Shown here in pieces: positions 36,963 to 45,819 of a stretch of DNA of 64,000 nucleotides. The notes beneath the pieces were generated by a model. The model was not told where the DNA came from. It saw nothing but the letters and a program-made list of their open reading frames with translations, and searched no databases. Each line of letters starts with the position of its first letter. Within the stretch, counting starts at the first letter, position 1. The translations under genes were made by a program, and so were the position numbers. This stretch comes from Littorina saxatilis (taxonomy: Eukaryota > Mollusca > Gastropoda > Littorinimorpha > Littorinidae): contig NC_090246.1 in the NCBI RefSeq assembly GCF_037325665.1, positions 88,568,063-88,632,062 on the forward strand. Reading direction: 5' to 3'.

Positions 36963-39900
36963 AAAGGGTTTTTTGTTTTTTTTAAAAAGGAGTGCAAAGA
37001 CACAAAAACCTTTACCAGTGTATTTCTGGTAACTTCTCGTGATACAATTTAATTAAACGAAGAAGTAAACAACCTTATCAAAATCGACAAATCTTTAAAA
37101 TTAAACTTCCCGAGAAAGCGGCGAATGGCTGCCTGAATGTCGGGGTAACAACGGTCATACACGTAAAACCCACTCGTGTAAAAATATAAGTGTACGTGGG
37201 AGTTTCATCTCATGATCGAAGAAGAAGAAAAGAAGAAGAAGAAGAAGAACCTTCAACTACATGTCTCTAGAAATTAACTTATTATGCCGAGCACAGGTCC
37301 GTTGTTTTTAACATCAAATCTGTTCTTGCCTTTCTTTCGCAAACCCTGAAAACCTCAGAGACCTGGATTTCATCAACCTGATGTCCTATGACCTTCACGG
37401 GGGCTGGGAGGACAAGACCGGACACAACAGTCCGCTGTACTCTCACCCCAGTGAGACTGGCGATGACCTGTACCTCAATGTGGTAAGTGTACAGTCCATG
37501 TACATCGTACCACATCGTACACAACAGTCCGCTGTACTCTCACCACAGTGAGACTGGCGATGACCTGTACCTCAATGTGGTAAGTGTTCAGTACATGTAC
37601 ATCGTAACACATCGGACGAGACAAGCAGGATTGACAAAATGTTCACAGTAGCAATGTCTTTCTGTAGGACTGGGCCGCCAGATACTGGGTGGAGCTAGGT
37701 ACCCCTAAAGACAAGCTGGTGATCGGGGTACCCCTGTATGGCCGCACCTTCACCCTGTCGTCATCAGACACCTCCCTGGGTGCCCCTGCCAGTGGTCCTG
37801 GTACCGCAGGTTCATACACAAAAGAAGGTGGTTTTCTGGCTTACTACGAGGTACAGTGTGACTTTGGTCATTTCATTTCTTAACGTTGCGTTTTCGTGAA
37901 GAGCAGAGATGTTTTCATAATAAAAGCTACTCTAGCTCTATGCATTTTGTATTTTATACTTTAATTTTTGCACAAATCTTTCAGTAGCTTTATCCAAGAC
38001 AGCATGGTGCACATTGAATGATTGCTTTTATCGTTGTGTTATGAATGATGTGACTTGATCCGCCTTAACTCTGCATCGGGCTGTGCAGATCAGAGCAGTG
38101 CCTTGCAGTACAGCTAAGCAAAACTGTATACGCGCGTTAGTTTCTTGTTTATTACATCCCCGGTATAGGGGTGTGTATAGGTTTCGCTCGATGTGTTTGT
38201 TTGGGTATTTGTTTGGGTATTTGTTTGGGTATTTGTTTGGGTATTTGTTTGTGTGTTTGTGTTCGCAAGTAGATCTCAAGAATGAACGGACCGATCGTCA
38301 CCAAACTTGGTGAACAGGTTCTATACATTCCTGAGACGGTCCTTACAAAAATTGGGACCAGTCAAACACACGGTTAGGGAGTTATTGGTGGATTAAAATT
38401 ATACAAGGACTTATAGAGGCACACCCCCGTTGGTCAAAGGGAAATAACCATTCTCACTGCCACCAACTGAGAAGGTTATTTCCCTTTGACGGGCCCTTTG
38501 ACGGGGGTGTTTTTCCTATCGGAGGAATTTCTTGTTGATTTTGTTTCTGGTTATTGTTGTTATTGTTGTCTCTGGAACTGAGGGGGTCGGTCCATTCAAC
38601 ATCGATCTCATTTTTGATTTGTTTTCTACTATCTCTTTAAAACAAACTGTTCACATTTAAGACGTACCACAATAAAAGGTATCATAGTAAACACACACAC
38701 ATACGTAGGTTGTTCCATAATTATTTAGAATCTCAGAAACGGAAACACATACCAACAATCTAACCAGGCCATTTTCTAGACCAATCCTTCCCCAGCCGAC
38801 ACCCAACTGGCCATCCTCTCAAACGTTCTCATTCTGGCCTGGGACCACGTGACATCAGCTATACCTGGTATGGCCCTCGTGAAGTCTCGGACAGTCTTTA
38901 GGGGTCTCTACCCGTGTTTCCGCGGCTATTTCTTGAAATCCGAGAACAGGCTGAACTAGCATTGGGAGATGTCAAGAAAATAGGGTGGATGCAACCAGCA
39001 GCAGTGCTCCCTTTGGTGCCAAGAAATCTGTTGTCGCAAAGGCAGTATAGACAGGTGCGTTGTCATGTTACAGCATACGCCCTCGAATACCTGTGTTTGG
39101 ACGGTGTTTGTGCCAAGCCTCGAATATGTTCGACCATCAGTGGTGGACACAGCTGTCAGACGTGACTGTATGCCTGTCCTCAAGAGTCACAGTGTTTAAA
39201 TGCCTTGATCTAGCCACGAAAGATGCGAACAATTTTTAGGGCTTCTTGTTATTTGAACTTGGCAGGGGTTGGGTCACCTGGTTCAACACCCGAACAGACG
39301 ACAGTTGTTTTGTTTCAGAGTGGAGCTAATTAATCCAGGGTTTGTCACCACTGACGATATTCCATTTTTTCAAGTATTGTCAGGCAACACTCTGCCCTAC
39401 CCCTCTTTTTCCCGTCATTGGGTTCATGTGGTACCCAACCGGCAAATCGCTTTGGGGCCATTGATATTTGTGTAAGATCTTTTCAAATGCAGAGCTTTTA
39501 ATGCCAAGGGCATATTGCATCTCCCTGATTATAATTAAGTGATCTTCTCTTTTTATCTGTTCAACAGCACCAATGTTTTCGAGGATAACGAATGAAAGGA
39601 GTAGACCAGGGTGGGTATCATTTTCGAGACTCCGTCTACCCGGTTTGAAATTGCTGTACCAGTTTAACACCATTGCTCTACAAAGAGCGTTCATTAAAGC
39701 ATTTCATCACACTTTCATGCAAATCGGCCTCTTTTAACCCTTATTTTGTAGTTATTGTAAGTTATGGCTCCGAAATCGCGAATTTGAGCTTCATGACGCA
39801 ATCTCATACATTGTGCGGTGAGTATCTTCCCGAGTCGACCATATGAAAACGACATAACTCACAAACTTCATTTTTTTGTGTCAAGCCTCACGATAGTCTA

Positions 39901-41276
39901 TTATTTGACAGCATGGTTTTGTATATAACACCATAATTATTGCCAGGAGCCTTGATTCTAAATAATAATGGAACAGCCCTCGTACATACATATATACATG
40001 ATATACATATACATACATATTGTTTATACAATGTCATGATACATTCAGTATATAAAACCCTATCTTTTTCAGATTTGCACTCAGCTGAGCAGTGCTGACG
40101 TCAGCGAGGTCATCCCAGAGATGAAAGTTCCCTACATGGCCAAAGGCGACCAGTGGATCGGTTATGACGACCCTACAAGCCTTCGCGAAAAGGTGACAGA
40201 TTCCAGTAAAAAATAGCGGTCCCACATCGTTATACTGCTATTTGAGACTGTGTGTGTATTATCTATACTAGGACCGCAACACGGTGGCCTAGTGGTAAGG
40301 CGTCCGCCCAGTGAGCGAGAGGTCGTGGGTTCGAACCCCGGCCGGGTCATACCTAAGACTTTAAAATTGGCAATCTAGTGGCTGCTCCGCCTGGCGTCTG
40401 GCATTATGGGGTTAGTGCTAGGACTGGTTGGTCCGGTGTTAGAATAATGTGACTGGGTGAGACATGAAGCCTGTGCTGCGGCTTCTGTATTATGTGTGGC
40501 GCACGTTAAATGTCAAAGCAGCACCGCCCTGATATCACCCTTCGTGGTTGACTGGGCGTTAAGCAAACAAACAAACAAACAAACACAAATCACAGCCGGT
40601 TGAACTTGTCCAAGGGAAGGTCCGTCTCTCTATAATCTCCACATCATCCCCGGGTTTATATGGGCTGTGACAGAGTTACTTTCACTTGATTTCCTTGTTT
40701 TTTCATAGAAACGATGAGGCAAGCTACACGTGACATTGCAGGGATGCTTTTGTGTGATGCCTTAGTGTTTCTATGGGGAAAAGGGAGAGCAACTATTCCA
40801 CAACCAATACAAATTTGACATAGTTGTTTCTGAATATCGTCTGTCCCTCTTTTCCTTTATCACAATCCAGTAGATGAATGCAGCACATTCTGATAAGCAC
40901 ATGCCCGAGGTGAGACCAAAGAAATCGCATTGAGCTTTTAACTTGTGTGTAGTGCGTAGGTCTTGACTCAGATTGTATTCACTTTCCACAGATCTTTCAG
41001 CTTACGATTCCGAACAGGATCATAGAATGTATGTATTGTCACCCAAGGTCAAATACATCAAAAGCAACATGTTTCTGTTTTGTTTCTCCAGCTGAAATAC
41101 ACCAAAAGCAACATGTTTCTGGTTTGTTTCTCCAGGTGAAATACATCAAAAGTAACGGCTATGGTGGAGTGATGGCCTGGGCTACACCTCTGGACGATTT
41201 CTCGGGCATCTTCTGTGGCCAGGGCAAGTACCCGCTATGGTCGGCCGTCAATGACGAGTGCAACAATGATGAATAA
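22665..41276 (+). CDS. Secreted chitinase, GH18 with N-terminal CBM14 (gene 1)
   Basis: Coding exons: 22665-22722, 26079-26148, 30985-31286, 32390-32576, 33735-33987, 36669-36790, 37359-37482, 37668-37850, 40073-40192, 41136-41276. All are flanked by AG/GT and all phases fit, giving 519 aa. Seen: signal peptide ([14 protein letters not shown]), CBM14/peritrophin-A domain with six Cys (residues 24, 38, 44, 54, 67, 75), a Ser/Thr/Gln linker of [12 protein letters not shown]-type repeats (76-143) likely to be O-glycosylated, then GH18 (144-519) with GGWNMGS, catalytic [10 protein letters not shown] (Glu270 the acid), NLMSYDLHG and [12 protein letters not shown]. Known role of the family: hydrolysis of chitin beta-1,4 bonds outside the cell, in digestion, shell or immunity. 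CBM14 at the N-terminus is unusual, since most animal chitinases carry it at the C-terminus. A tail-to-tail paralogue lies at 62819-45820. Confidence 0.93.
22960..23312. repeat. CTGT / CTGTCTCG minisatellite
   Basis: Alternating CTGTCTGTCTCG units in intron 1 of chitinase gene 1. Long Cys/Leu/Ser frames through it are repeat translation only. Confidence 0.9.
23371..23448. repeat. (TG)n microsatellite
   Basis: Uninterrupted TG run, followed at 23530-23604 by a long CT run directly before the LINE piece. Confidence 0.95.
23610..25885 (+). mobile_element. 5'-truncated non-LTR retrotransposon (reverse transcriptase)
   Basis: Lies in intron 1 of chitinase gene 1, same strand. The reading passes through several frames: [43 protein letters not shown] (RT motif with catalytic Asp), [28 protein letters not shown] (the catalytic DD), then a long C-terminal part with [20 protein letters not shown] and a CPFC...EIHFF Cys/His cluster near 25110. 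There are at least two frameshifts and several stops, so it is dead. The endonuclease domain is missing. The 3' region reaches the GTCAGT repeats near 25870. The clade is not assigned; a jockey/I-like or Daphne-like LINE is plausible. Confidence 0.82.
25890..25962. repeat. (AC)n microsatellite
   Basis: CA run just beyond the LINE's 3' end and 120 bases before the CBM14 exon. Confidence 0.9.
26368..27244 (-). mobile_element. HINE-like repeat, copy 6 (subfamily B)
   Basis: Intron 2 of chitinase gene 1. Perfect ACATTTAG hairpin, TG tract, and the terminal CACGCGACTTGTTTTT. Confidence 0.8.
27326..27836 (-). mobile_element. HINE-like repeat, copy 7, first part (interrupted by copy 8)
   Basis: Subfamily B copy lacking the TG tract. 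It stops at GAGAGGTACAG, where copy 8 begins, and resumes at 28680 with AAGCGTGCTATCC, the expected next sequence. Confidence 0.8.
27837..28679 (+). mobile_element. HINE-like repeat, copy 8 (subfamily A), nested in copy 7
   Basis: Complete copy from ACAAGTCGCG to the hairpin and a short A run, inserted in the opposite orientation into copy 7. Because the host copy's sequence is known, the ends can be read to within a few A residues. Confidence 0.88.
28680..28873 (-). mobile_element. HINE-like repeat, copy 7, remaining part
   Basis: Continues copy 7 to its CGCCTTACGCGATTTGTTT end. Abuts copy 9. Confidence 0.8.
28874..29767 (-). mobile_element. HINE-like repeat, copy 9 (subfamily B, diverged)
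   Basis: Hairpin with one change in the loop-side arm, long TG tract, and more divergent body than the other copies. Ends CGCCTTACGCGACTTG. Confidence 0.75.
29768..30180. repeat. CTCCTC/TTCCTCCT pyrimidine-rich stretch
   Basis: Low-complexity pyrimidine tract within intron 2. Similar tracts flank copies 6 and 7 (26270-26365, 27245-27325), so these repeats landed in or spread with the tract. No gene. Confidence 0.7.
30545..30880 (-). mobile_element. Short RTE-LINE-derived retroelement with 14-bp target duplication
   Basis: Flanked by TTACGATTTGTACT on both sides (30531-30544 and 30881-30894). On the minus strand it starts with a GGTCCCAAGCCCGGATAAAG leader typical of RTE-type LINEs. It then runs straight into the last codons of an RTE reverse transcriptase ORF ([26 protein letters not shown]) and a TAAGTCAAGTAAGTCA tail. 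The body of the LINE is absent, so this looks like a non-autonomous end-to-end derivative. Confidence 0.78.
31287..32389. other. Intron 3 of chitinase gene 1
   Basis: AT-rich. It contains an AATAAAACACTGTTTAAACC phrase near 32018, like the 3' end of a retroposon. No gene is seen. Confidence 0.5.
32690..33050. repeat. Interspersed repeat with short terminal inverted ATCTATAT-type ends
   Basis: Starts CTAGATGATTACCCGCTTCG and ends with CCGTATATAGATATATAG after an ACAGACAGACAC run. The layout suggests a small non-autonomous transposon in intron 4. The family is not identified. Confidence 0.4.
34572..34860 (-). mobile_element. Short retroelement-like insertion with 12-bp target duplication
   Basis: Flanked by GTTCCGTATATT at 34560-34571 and 34861-34872. 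It contains GACGTTTCGACCTAAGGGTC, followed by a CTTCTTCAGGC phrase. Such a motif is common at the ends of Penelope-like elements, but the assignment is weak. No long ORF. Confidence 0.5.
34887..35751 (+). mobile_element. HINE-like repeat, copy 10 (subfamily A body)
   Basis: Intron 5 of chitinase gene 1. The 5' motif is ACATTTAGTCAAG while the hairpin stem is ATATTTAG, the one clear exception to matching ends in this window. Confidence 0.8.
35832..36059 (-). pseudogene. Possible fragment of a psq/CENP-B-type helix-turn-helix
   Basis: A 75-codon frame with [20 protein letters not shown] and FNAASKV, which resembles the pipsqueak/CENP-B helix-turn-helix start of pogo/Tigger-type transposases (Trp, Ala-rich helix, Gly turn, AAS). 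No catalytic part is seen nearby. Similarity is short, so this is tentative. Confidence 0.35.
36800..36960. repeat. CT / CTGT microsatellite after an exon donor
   Basis: Begins about 10 bases after the donor at 36791. A matching GA/GACA tract lies at the same place in gene 2 (57270-57460, opposite strand), so the tract predates the duplication. Confidence 0.85.
37100..37255 (+). repeat. 3' fragment of a tRNA-SINE with (GAA)n tail
   Basis: Matches the 3' half of the SINE at 52108-52470 (GGCTGCCT, ACCCACTCGTG, TGTACGTGG) and ends in a GAAGAAGAA tail. Confidence 0.7.
37423..37613 (+). repeat. 97-bp tandem duplication across an exon end and its donor
   Basis: 37423-37519 (last 60 bases of the exon ending 37482 plus donor GTAAGTG) is repeated at 37520-37613, with a second GTAAGTG at 37580. 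The first donor is assumed to be used, because use of the second would add 97 nt and shift the frame. Confidence 0.88.
38150..38530 (+). repeat. Repeat with GGGTATTTGTTT array and hairpin, copy in intron 8 of gene 1
   Basis: Shares the ~175-bp unit with 18903-19255. It adds a (TTTGTTTGGGTA)n run at 38195-38250 and contains the hairpin in loop form 2 (38432-38490). Confidence 0.8.
38432..38490. repeat. Hairpin with the same stem and inverted loop (form 2)
   Basis: Stem GGTCAAAGGGAAATAACC as at 19283, but the 24-base loop reads as the exact reverse complement of that in form 1. Confidence 0.85.
38900..39700 (-). pseudogene. Degenerate mariner/Tc1-type transposase
   Basis: In the minus direction, [31 protein letters not shown] and [13 protein letters not shown] match the helix-turn-helix half of mariner transposases (pattern W..RF..GR.SLEDD..G, then ITIREIA..LGIS). 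Further on, [13 protein letters not shown] matches the HPPYSPDLAPCD motif of the catalytic end. Many stops and shifts separate them, so it is an old, dead DNA transposon in intron 8 of gene 1. Confidence 0.7.
40262..40592 (+). mobile_element. tRNA-derived SINE, family 1
   Basis: Pol III box A (GGCCTAGTGGTAAGGCG) and box B (GGGTTCGAACCCCG) at the head, a unique body, and a TTAAGC(AAAC)n tail. It sits in intron 9 of gene 1. A 3' fragment of the same family is at 62205-62262. Confidence 0.85.
41048..41135 (+). repeat. Two 44-bp units copying the last exon's acceptor and start
   Basis: Each unit begins like the exon (TGAAATACATCAAAAGCAAC) and ends TTTGTTTCTCCAG. The true acceptor is the AG at 41134-41135. 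Splicing to the upstream AG at 41090-41091 would meet TGA after 15 codons. Confidence 0.85.
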
Positions 41277-41468
41277 AAAGTTACGGCTTGCAGTTTGTAC
41301 CAAGACAGTTCTGAAATGAATGAATCTGTTCATTGTTTGATTGTGTAAAATGTACCGTGTTTGCTCTTTGGACGTAGCAGCATTCATTAAAAGCATTTAA
41401 CTATGGCTTTACAGTGTTCCTTTTTTAATAAGAACATGCTGAGCTGACTCAGTGTGTGTGTGTATGTC

Positions 41469-41530
<62 letters not shown>

Positions 41531-41560
41531 GCTCTGTTAGTGTGTGTTTGTGTGTGTGTG
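41277..41560 (+). other. 3' flank of chitinase gene 1, mirrored at 45600-45819
   Basis: A 3' untranslated-type sequence with ATTAAA at about 41388 as possible poly(A) signal, then a (CTGT)n tract (41470-41530). The same sequence occurs inverted after gene 2, so the duplication extends past the stop codons. Confidence 0.8.
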
Positions 41561-41934
41561 TGTGTGTTTATGCGTGCGTGTGTGTGTCACGTTTCAATAT
41601 CACAATAAGGTGATTATGAACGGTTAGTTACTTCTAACTAACTAACCACACCACGATCCACTCTCGGAGTCATACAAATCAATAGAATCAACAAAAGTAT
41701 AAGTTTCTGTAATATCACGCCACCTCCCTCGATACTTACCTCCAAAAGATGTTCTTTGTACGTTCAAAACGTACAAACAAGTGATCACTGACAAAAAATG
41801 CCAGTTAAAGTACAGAAAATAATAATAACACGCTGATCCCGTGTATAGTTAGGAAAAGTTACTGATCTGCCTTAAAGTGCTAATGCATGCAGGTGTCGCA
41901 CACCCCACGTCGTCACCACTCGAGTGTAATCATA
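41561..41934. other. Spacer between the chitinase genes, no gene seen
   Basis: AT-rich sequence with no frame, repeat or RNA gene that I can recognise. Confidence 0.5.
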
Positions 41935-42722
41935 AACAAGTCGCGTAAGGCGAAAATACAATATTTAGTCAAGTAGCTGTCGAACTCACAGAATGAAACT
42001 GAACGCAATGCCATTTTTCAGCAAGACCGTATACTCGTAGCATCGTCAGTCCACCCACCGCTCATGGCAAAGGCAGTGAAATTGACAAGAAGAGCGGGGT
42101 AGTAGTTGCGCTAAGAAGGATAGCACGCTTTTCTGTACCTCTCTTTGTTTTAACTTTCTGAGCGTGTTTTTAATCCAAACATATCATATCTATATGTTTT
42201 TGGAATCAGGAACCGACAAGGAATAAGATGAAAGTGTTTTTAAATTGATTTGGACAATTTAATTTTGATAATAATTTTTATATATTTAATTTTCAGAGCT
42301 TGTTTTTAATCCGAATATAACATATTTATATGTTTTTGGATTCAGCAAATGATGGAGAATAAGATAAACGTAAATTTGGATCGTTTTATAAATTTTTATT
42401 TTTTTTTACAATTTTCAGATTTTTAATGACCAAAGTCATTAATTAATTTTTAATCCACCAAGCTGAAATGCAATACCGAACCCCGGGCTTCGTCGAAGAT
42501 TACTTGACCAAAATTTCAACCAATTTGGTTGAAAAATGAGGGCGTGACAGTGCCGCCTCAACTTTCACGAAAAGCCGGATATGACGTCATCAAAGACATT
42601 TATCAAAAAAATGAAAAAAACGTTCGGGGATTTCATACCCAGGAACTCTCATGTCAAATTTCATAAAGATCGGTCCAGTAGTTTAGTCTGAATCGCTCTA
42701 CACACACACACACACACACACA

Positions 42723-42764
<42 letters not shown>

Positions 42765-42835
42765 TACACCACGACCCTCGTTTCGATTCCCCCTCGATGT
42801 TAAAATATTTAGTCAAAACTTGACTAAATATAAAA
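41935..42835 (+). mobile_element. HINE-like repeat, copy 11 (subfamily A)
   Basis: Complete, with 5' ACAAGTCGCG, long CA tract and 3' ATATTTAG hairpin. It sits in the spacer between the chitinases. Confidence 0.82.
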
Positions 42836-43820
42836 ATACAGATGACTTGGTGGTAAGAAGGGTGCAAAAGACATGGTGCAACTTAGCTTTTTGCCACTGA
42901 GTGGGCGGCCCGTAATTAGTCTGTAGTAGATCTCCACAACAGCTCCGTTGAATGTAGTGCCGGCTAGCGTGGCAACGAAGCAGGGAACAGTGGAGACATC
43001 AGGCGCCTCACTCAGTCGCTGAAGGTCCTTCCGTAGTCTACCAGAAAAAGTAGAGTTGTAGCTGGTAGGACGGCGACAGCGACAGCAAATCACCAGTACA
43101 GCAGGTTAGCAGGTTACATCAATGCCGCGGACGACCTGGTTACAGCATCCCGCTCAGCATAATAGCACGTAGTAGATGTACGTAGGCAGTAGAAAACAGC
43201 CAGCAACAGAAGGCTCAACAGCCTTATGTAGGTAGCTCTCTCTTTTAAGCGAATCCGCTTCCTTTTGAATGGCGTCTGTTCGTCACAGAAATACCGCCAT
43301 CCCCCTCTTGCGCTGTCGGAATACTTATGCGGTGAAAAAACCTTTCCCGCACAGCGAAGAAACTTTGACGCCCCGACTGTCAGCCAGCATGTAAACAAAG
43401 AGAAAGTGGTCTCTAATTGAAGTTCCTTTTAAGCCCTACTGGCAAGCAGCACGGCACGTTGATATACAGTGAAGTATTTAAACGTGTTGAAGACCATCAA
43501 ACTTGTAGGAAAATTAAGACACCGACGCTTCTCTCTCGCTGCTGAGTTTCGAGTGTCCAGTTAACATGTCTCACACAGACAACCTTGACAAAATCACGTG
43601 ACTCACCTTGTCACGTTCCAAGTTCAGCCATCGCCAGTTTTGCCCCGACAGCAGAAATCACCCACGTGAAATCCGTGCAACACGAAATACCCGTGTTCGC
43701 AATGCTTGGTAAGCTAAAACCCAGCCGTTGACAGAAAGCACAGGCGCTTTCTATCGCAATTGACCAAGAGAAGGCACCCCACAGAGTGACACTTTCTCGA
43801 TCCATGTCACTAAATCGTGA
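42836..43820. other. Spacer with no assignable gene
   Basis: Two minus-strand frames of about 90 codons occur (42824-43093 and 43114-43398), but neither shows a domain, splice support or codon pattern that would support a gene. Confidence 0.4.

Positions 43821-43912
<92 letters not shown>
43821..43912. repeat. (GT)n microsatellite
   Basis: Uninterrupted run of about 45 GT units. A second run lies at 44115-44191. Confidence 0.95.
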
Positions 43913-43913
<1 letters not shown>

Positions 43914-44040
43914 GAGTTTGTTGTATTTCATCTGAAGAAACAATACCGAAACATGTTGCTTTTGATTTATTGTACCTTTACAAACAACACAGAAACATAC
44001 ATCTTATTACGGCTCTACATCTTGTAAACGTTGTAAAATA
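43913..44040 (-). repeat. Copy of gene 2 intronic acceptor minisatellite and flank
   Basis: Matches 50990-51150 (GAAACATGTTGCTTTTGAT, then TTGTACCTTTACAAACAACA and the next 60 bases). This part of intron 9 of gene 2 has therefore been copied into the spacer. Confidence 0.8.
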
Positions 44041-44112
44041 AAGCGAGGTGTCCGCATTCTGCATGGAAAAGTCTACCTCTTCATTTATCTACAGCGCTCA
44101 ATCTGTTCTCCT

Positions 44113-44193
<81 letters not shown>

Positions 44194-44490
44194 GTGTTAC
44201 CTCTGAACACATTATGTGCTCGATGGCGAATATAAAACAAGTTTTAACTTTTTTTTATGGGGTGTATCCTTCAGACACACAGTCCGATAAGTGTTGGTAT
44301 TTTATGGTTACTTTCTGAACGACTTTCTGAAATGTATAGACGTGTGACCATAAATTTGCTTATTTATTAATTTCGTACCAACACATGTGCAAATAAAAGC
44401 AGTTTACTCATTTGTATCTTCGTATCAGCAAAGTTGCAAATAAAAGTAGTTTTTCTTTTAATTCGAATTTATCAGAGCAAAGACAAATTG

Positions 44491-45407
44491 AACAAGCCGC
44501 GTAAGGCGAAATTACTACATTTAGTCAAGCTGAGGAACTCACAGAATGAAACTGAACGCACTGCATTTTTTCACAATGACCGTAGTCCGCCGCTAGTGCA
44601 AAAGGCAGTGAAAGTGACGAGCCTGTTCAGCGCTATATAGCGGTTGCGCTGCGCTGCATAGGACGCTTTACTGTACCTCTCTTTGTTTTAACTTTCTGAG
44701 CGTGTTTTTAATCCAAACATATCATATCTATATGTTTTTGGAATCAGGAACCGACAAGGAATAAGATGCAATTGTTTTTAAAACGATTTCGGAAATTTAA
44801 TTTTACTCATAATTTTTATATTTTTAATTGTGAGAGCTTGTTTTTAATCGGAATGTAACATATCTATATGTTTTTAGAATCAGAACATGATAAAGAATAA
44901 AATAAAAGTAATTTTGGATCATTTTATAAAAATAAAATTTTAATTACAATTTTCAGATTTTTAATGACCAAAGTCATCAATTAATTTTTAAGCCTCCATG
45001 CTGAAATGCAATACCGAAGTCCGGCCTTTGTCGAAGATTGCTTGGCCAAAATTTCAATCAATTTGATTGAAAAATGAAGGTGTGACAGTGCCGCCTCAAC
45101 TTTTACAAAAAGCCGGATATGACGTCATCAAAGACATTTACCGAAAAAAAAACATATCTGGGGATATCATACCCAGGGACTCTCATGTAAAATTTCATAA
45201 AGATCGGTCCAGTAGTTTACTCTAAATCGCTCTACACACACACACGCACAGACAGACAGACACACACACAGACAGACAGACACACACACACACACACACA
45301 CATACACACACACACACACACGCACACACACACACACACACCACGACCTTCGTCTCGATTCCCCCTCTATGTTAAAACATTTAGTCAAAACTTGACTAAA
45401 TGTAAAA
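44491..45407 (+). mobile_element. HINE-like repeat, copy 12 (subfamily B)
   Basis: 5' AACAAGCCGCGTAAGGCG, ACATTTAGTCAAG motif, CA/GACA tract and matching ACATTTAG hairpin. Confidence 0.8.
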
Positions 45408-45461
45408 AGGGAATACTAAATGTATCACTCTCACTCTTTGTCTCCTTTTGTTTCACAAACG

Positions 45462-45474
<13 letters not shown>

Positions 45475-45529
<55 letters not shown>

Positions 45530-45571
45530 AACACACACACTAACAGAGCGATAGACAGACAGACAGGCAGG

Positions 45572-45633
<62 letters not shown>

Positions 45634-45635
45634 CA
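45475..45635. repeat. (AC)n and (GACA)n tracts in the mirrored flank of gene 2
   Basis: Counterpart of the TG/CTGT tracts at 41455-41575, on the opposite strand. Confidence 0.85.
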
Positions 45636-45819
45636 CTGAGTCAGCTCAGCATGTTCGTTAAAAAAAAAGAACACTGCAAAGCCATAGTTAAATGCTTTTA
45701 ATGAATGCTGCTACGTCCAAAGAGCAAACACGGCACATTTTACACAATCAAACAATAAACAGATTCATTCATTTCAGAACTGTCTTGGCACAAAATGCAA
45801 GCCGTAACTTTTTTATTCA

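Noticed and set aside
38083-38313. Protein with repeated FGYL units
   Set aside because: It is produced by the TTTGTTTGGGTA repeat and lies in intron 8.
40262-40350. A tRNA gene
   Set aside because: Box A and box B are present but the region continues into a SINE body with an A-rich tail, and no complete cloverleaf is evident. The same applies to the heads at 52108, 55200, 56040, 59240 and 60000.
42824-43398. Two minus-strand frames in the spacer as a possible third gene
   Set aside because: No domain, no splice pattern, no similarity between them and the chitinases. Kept only as unassigned sequence.
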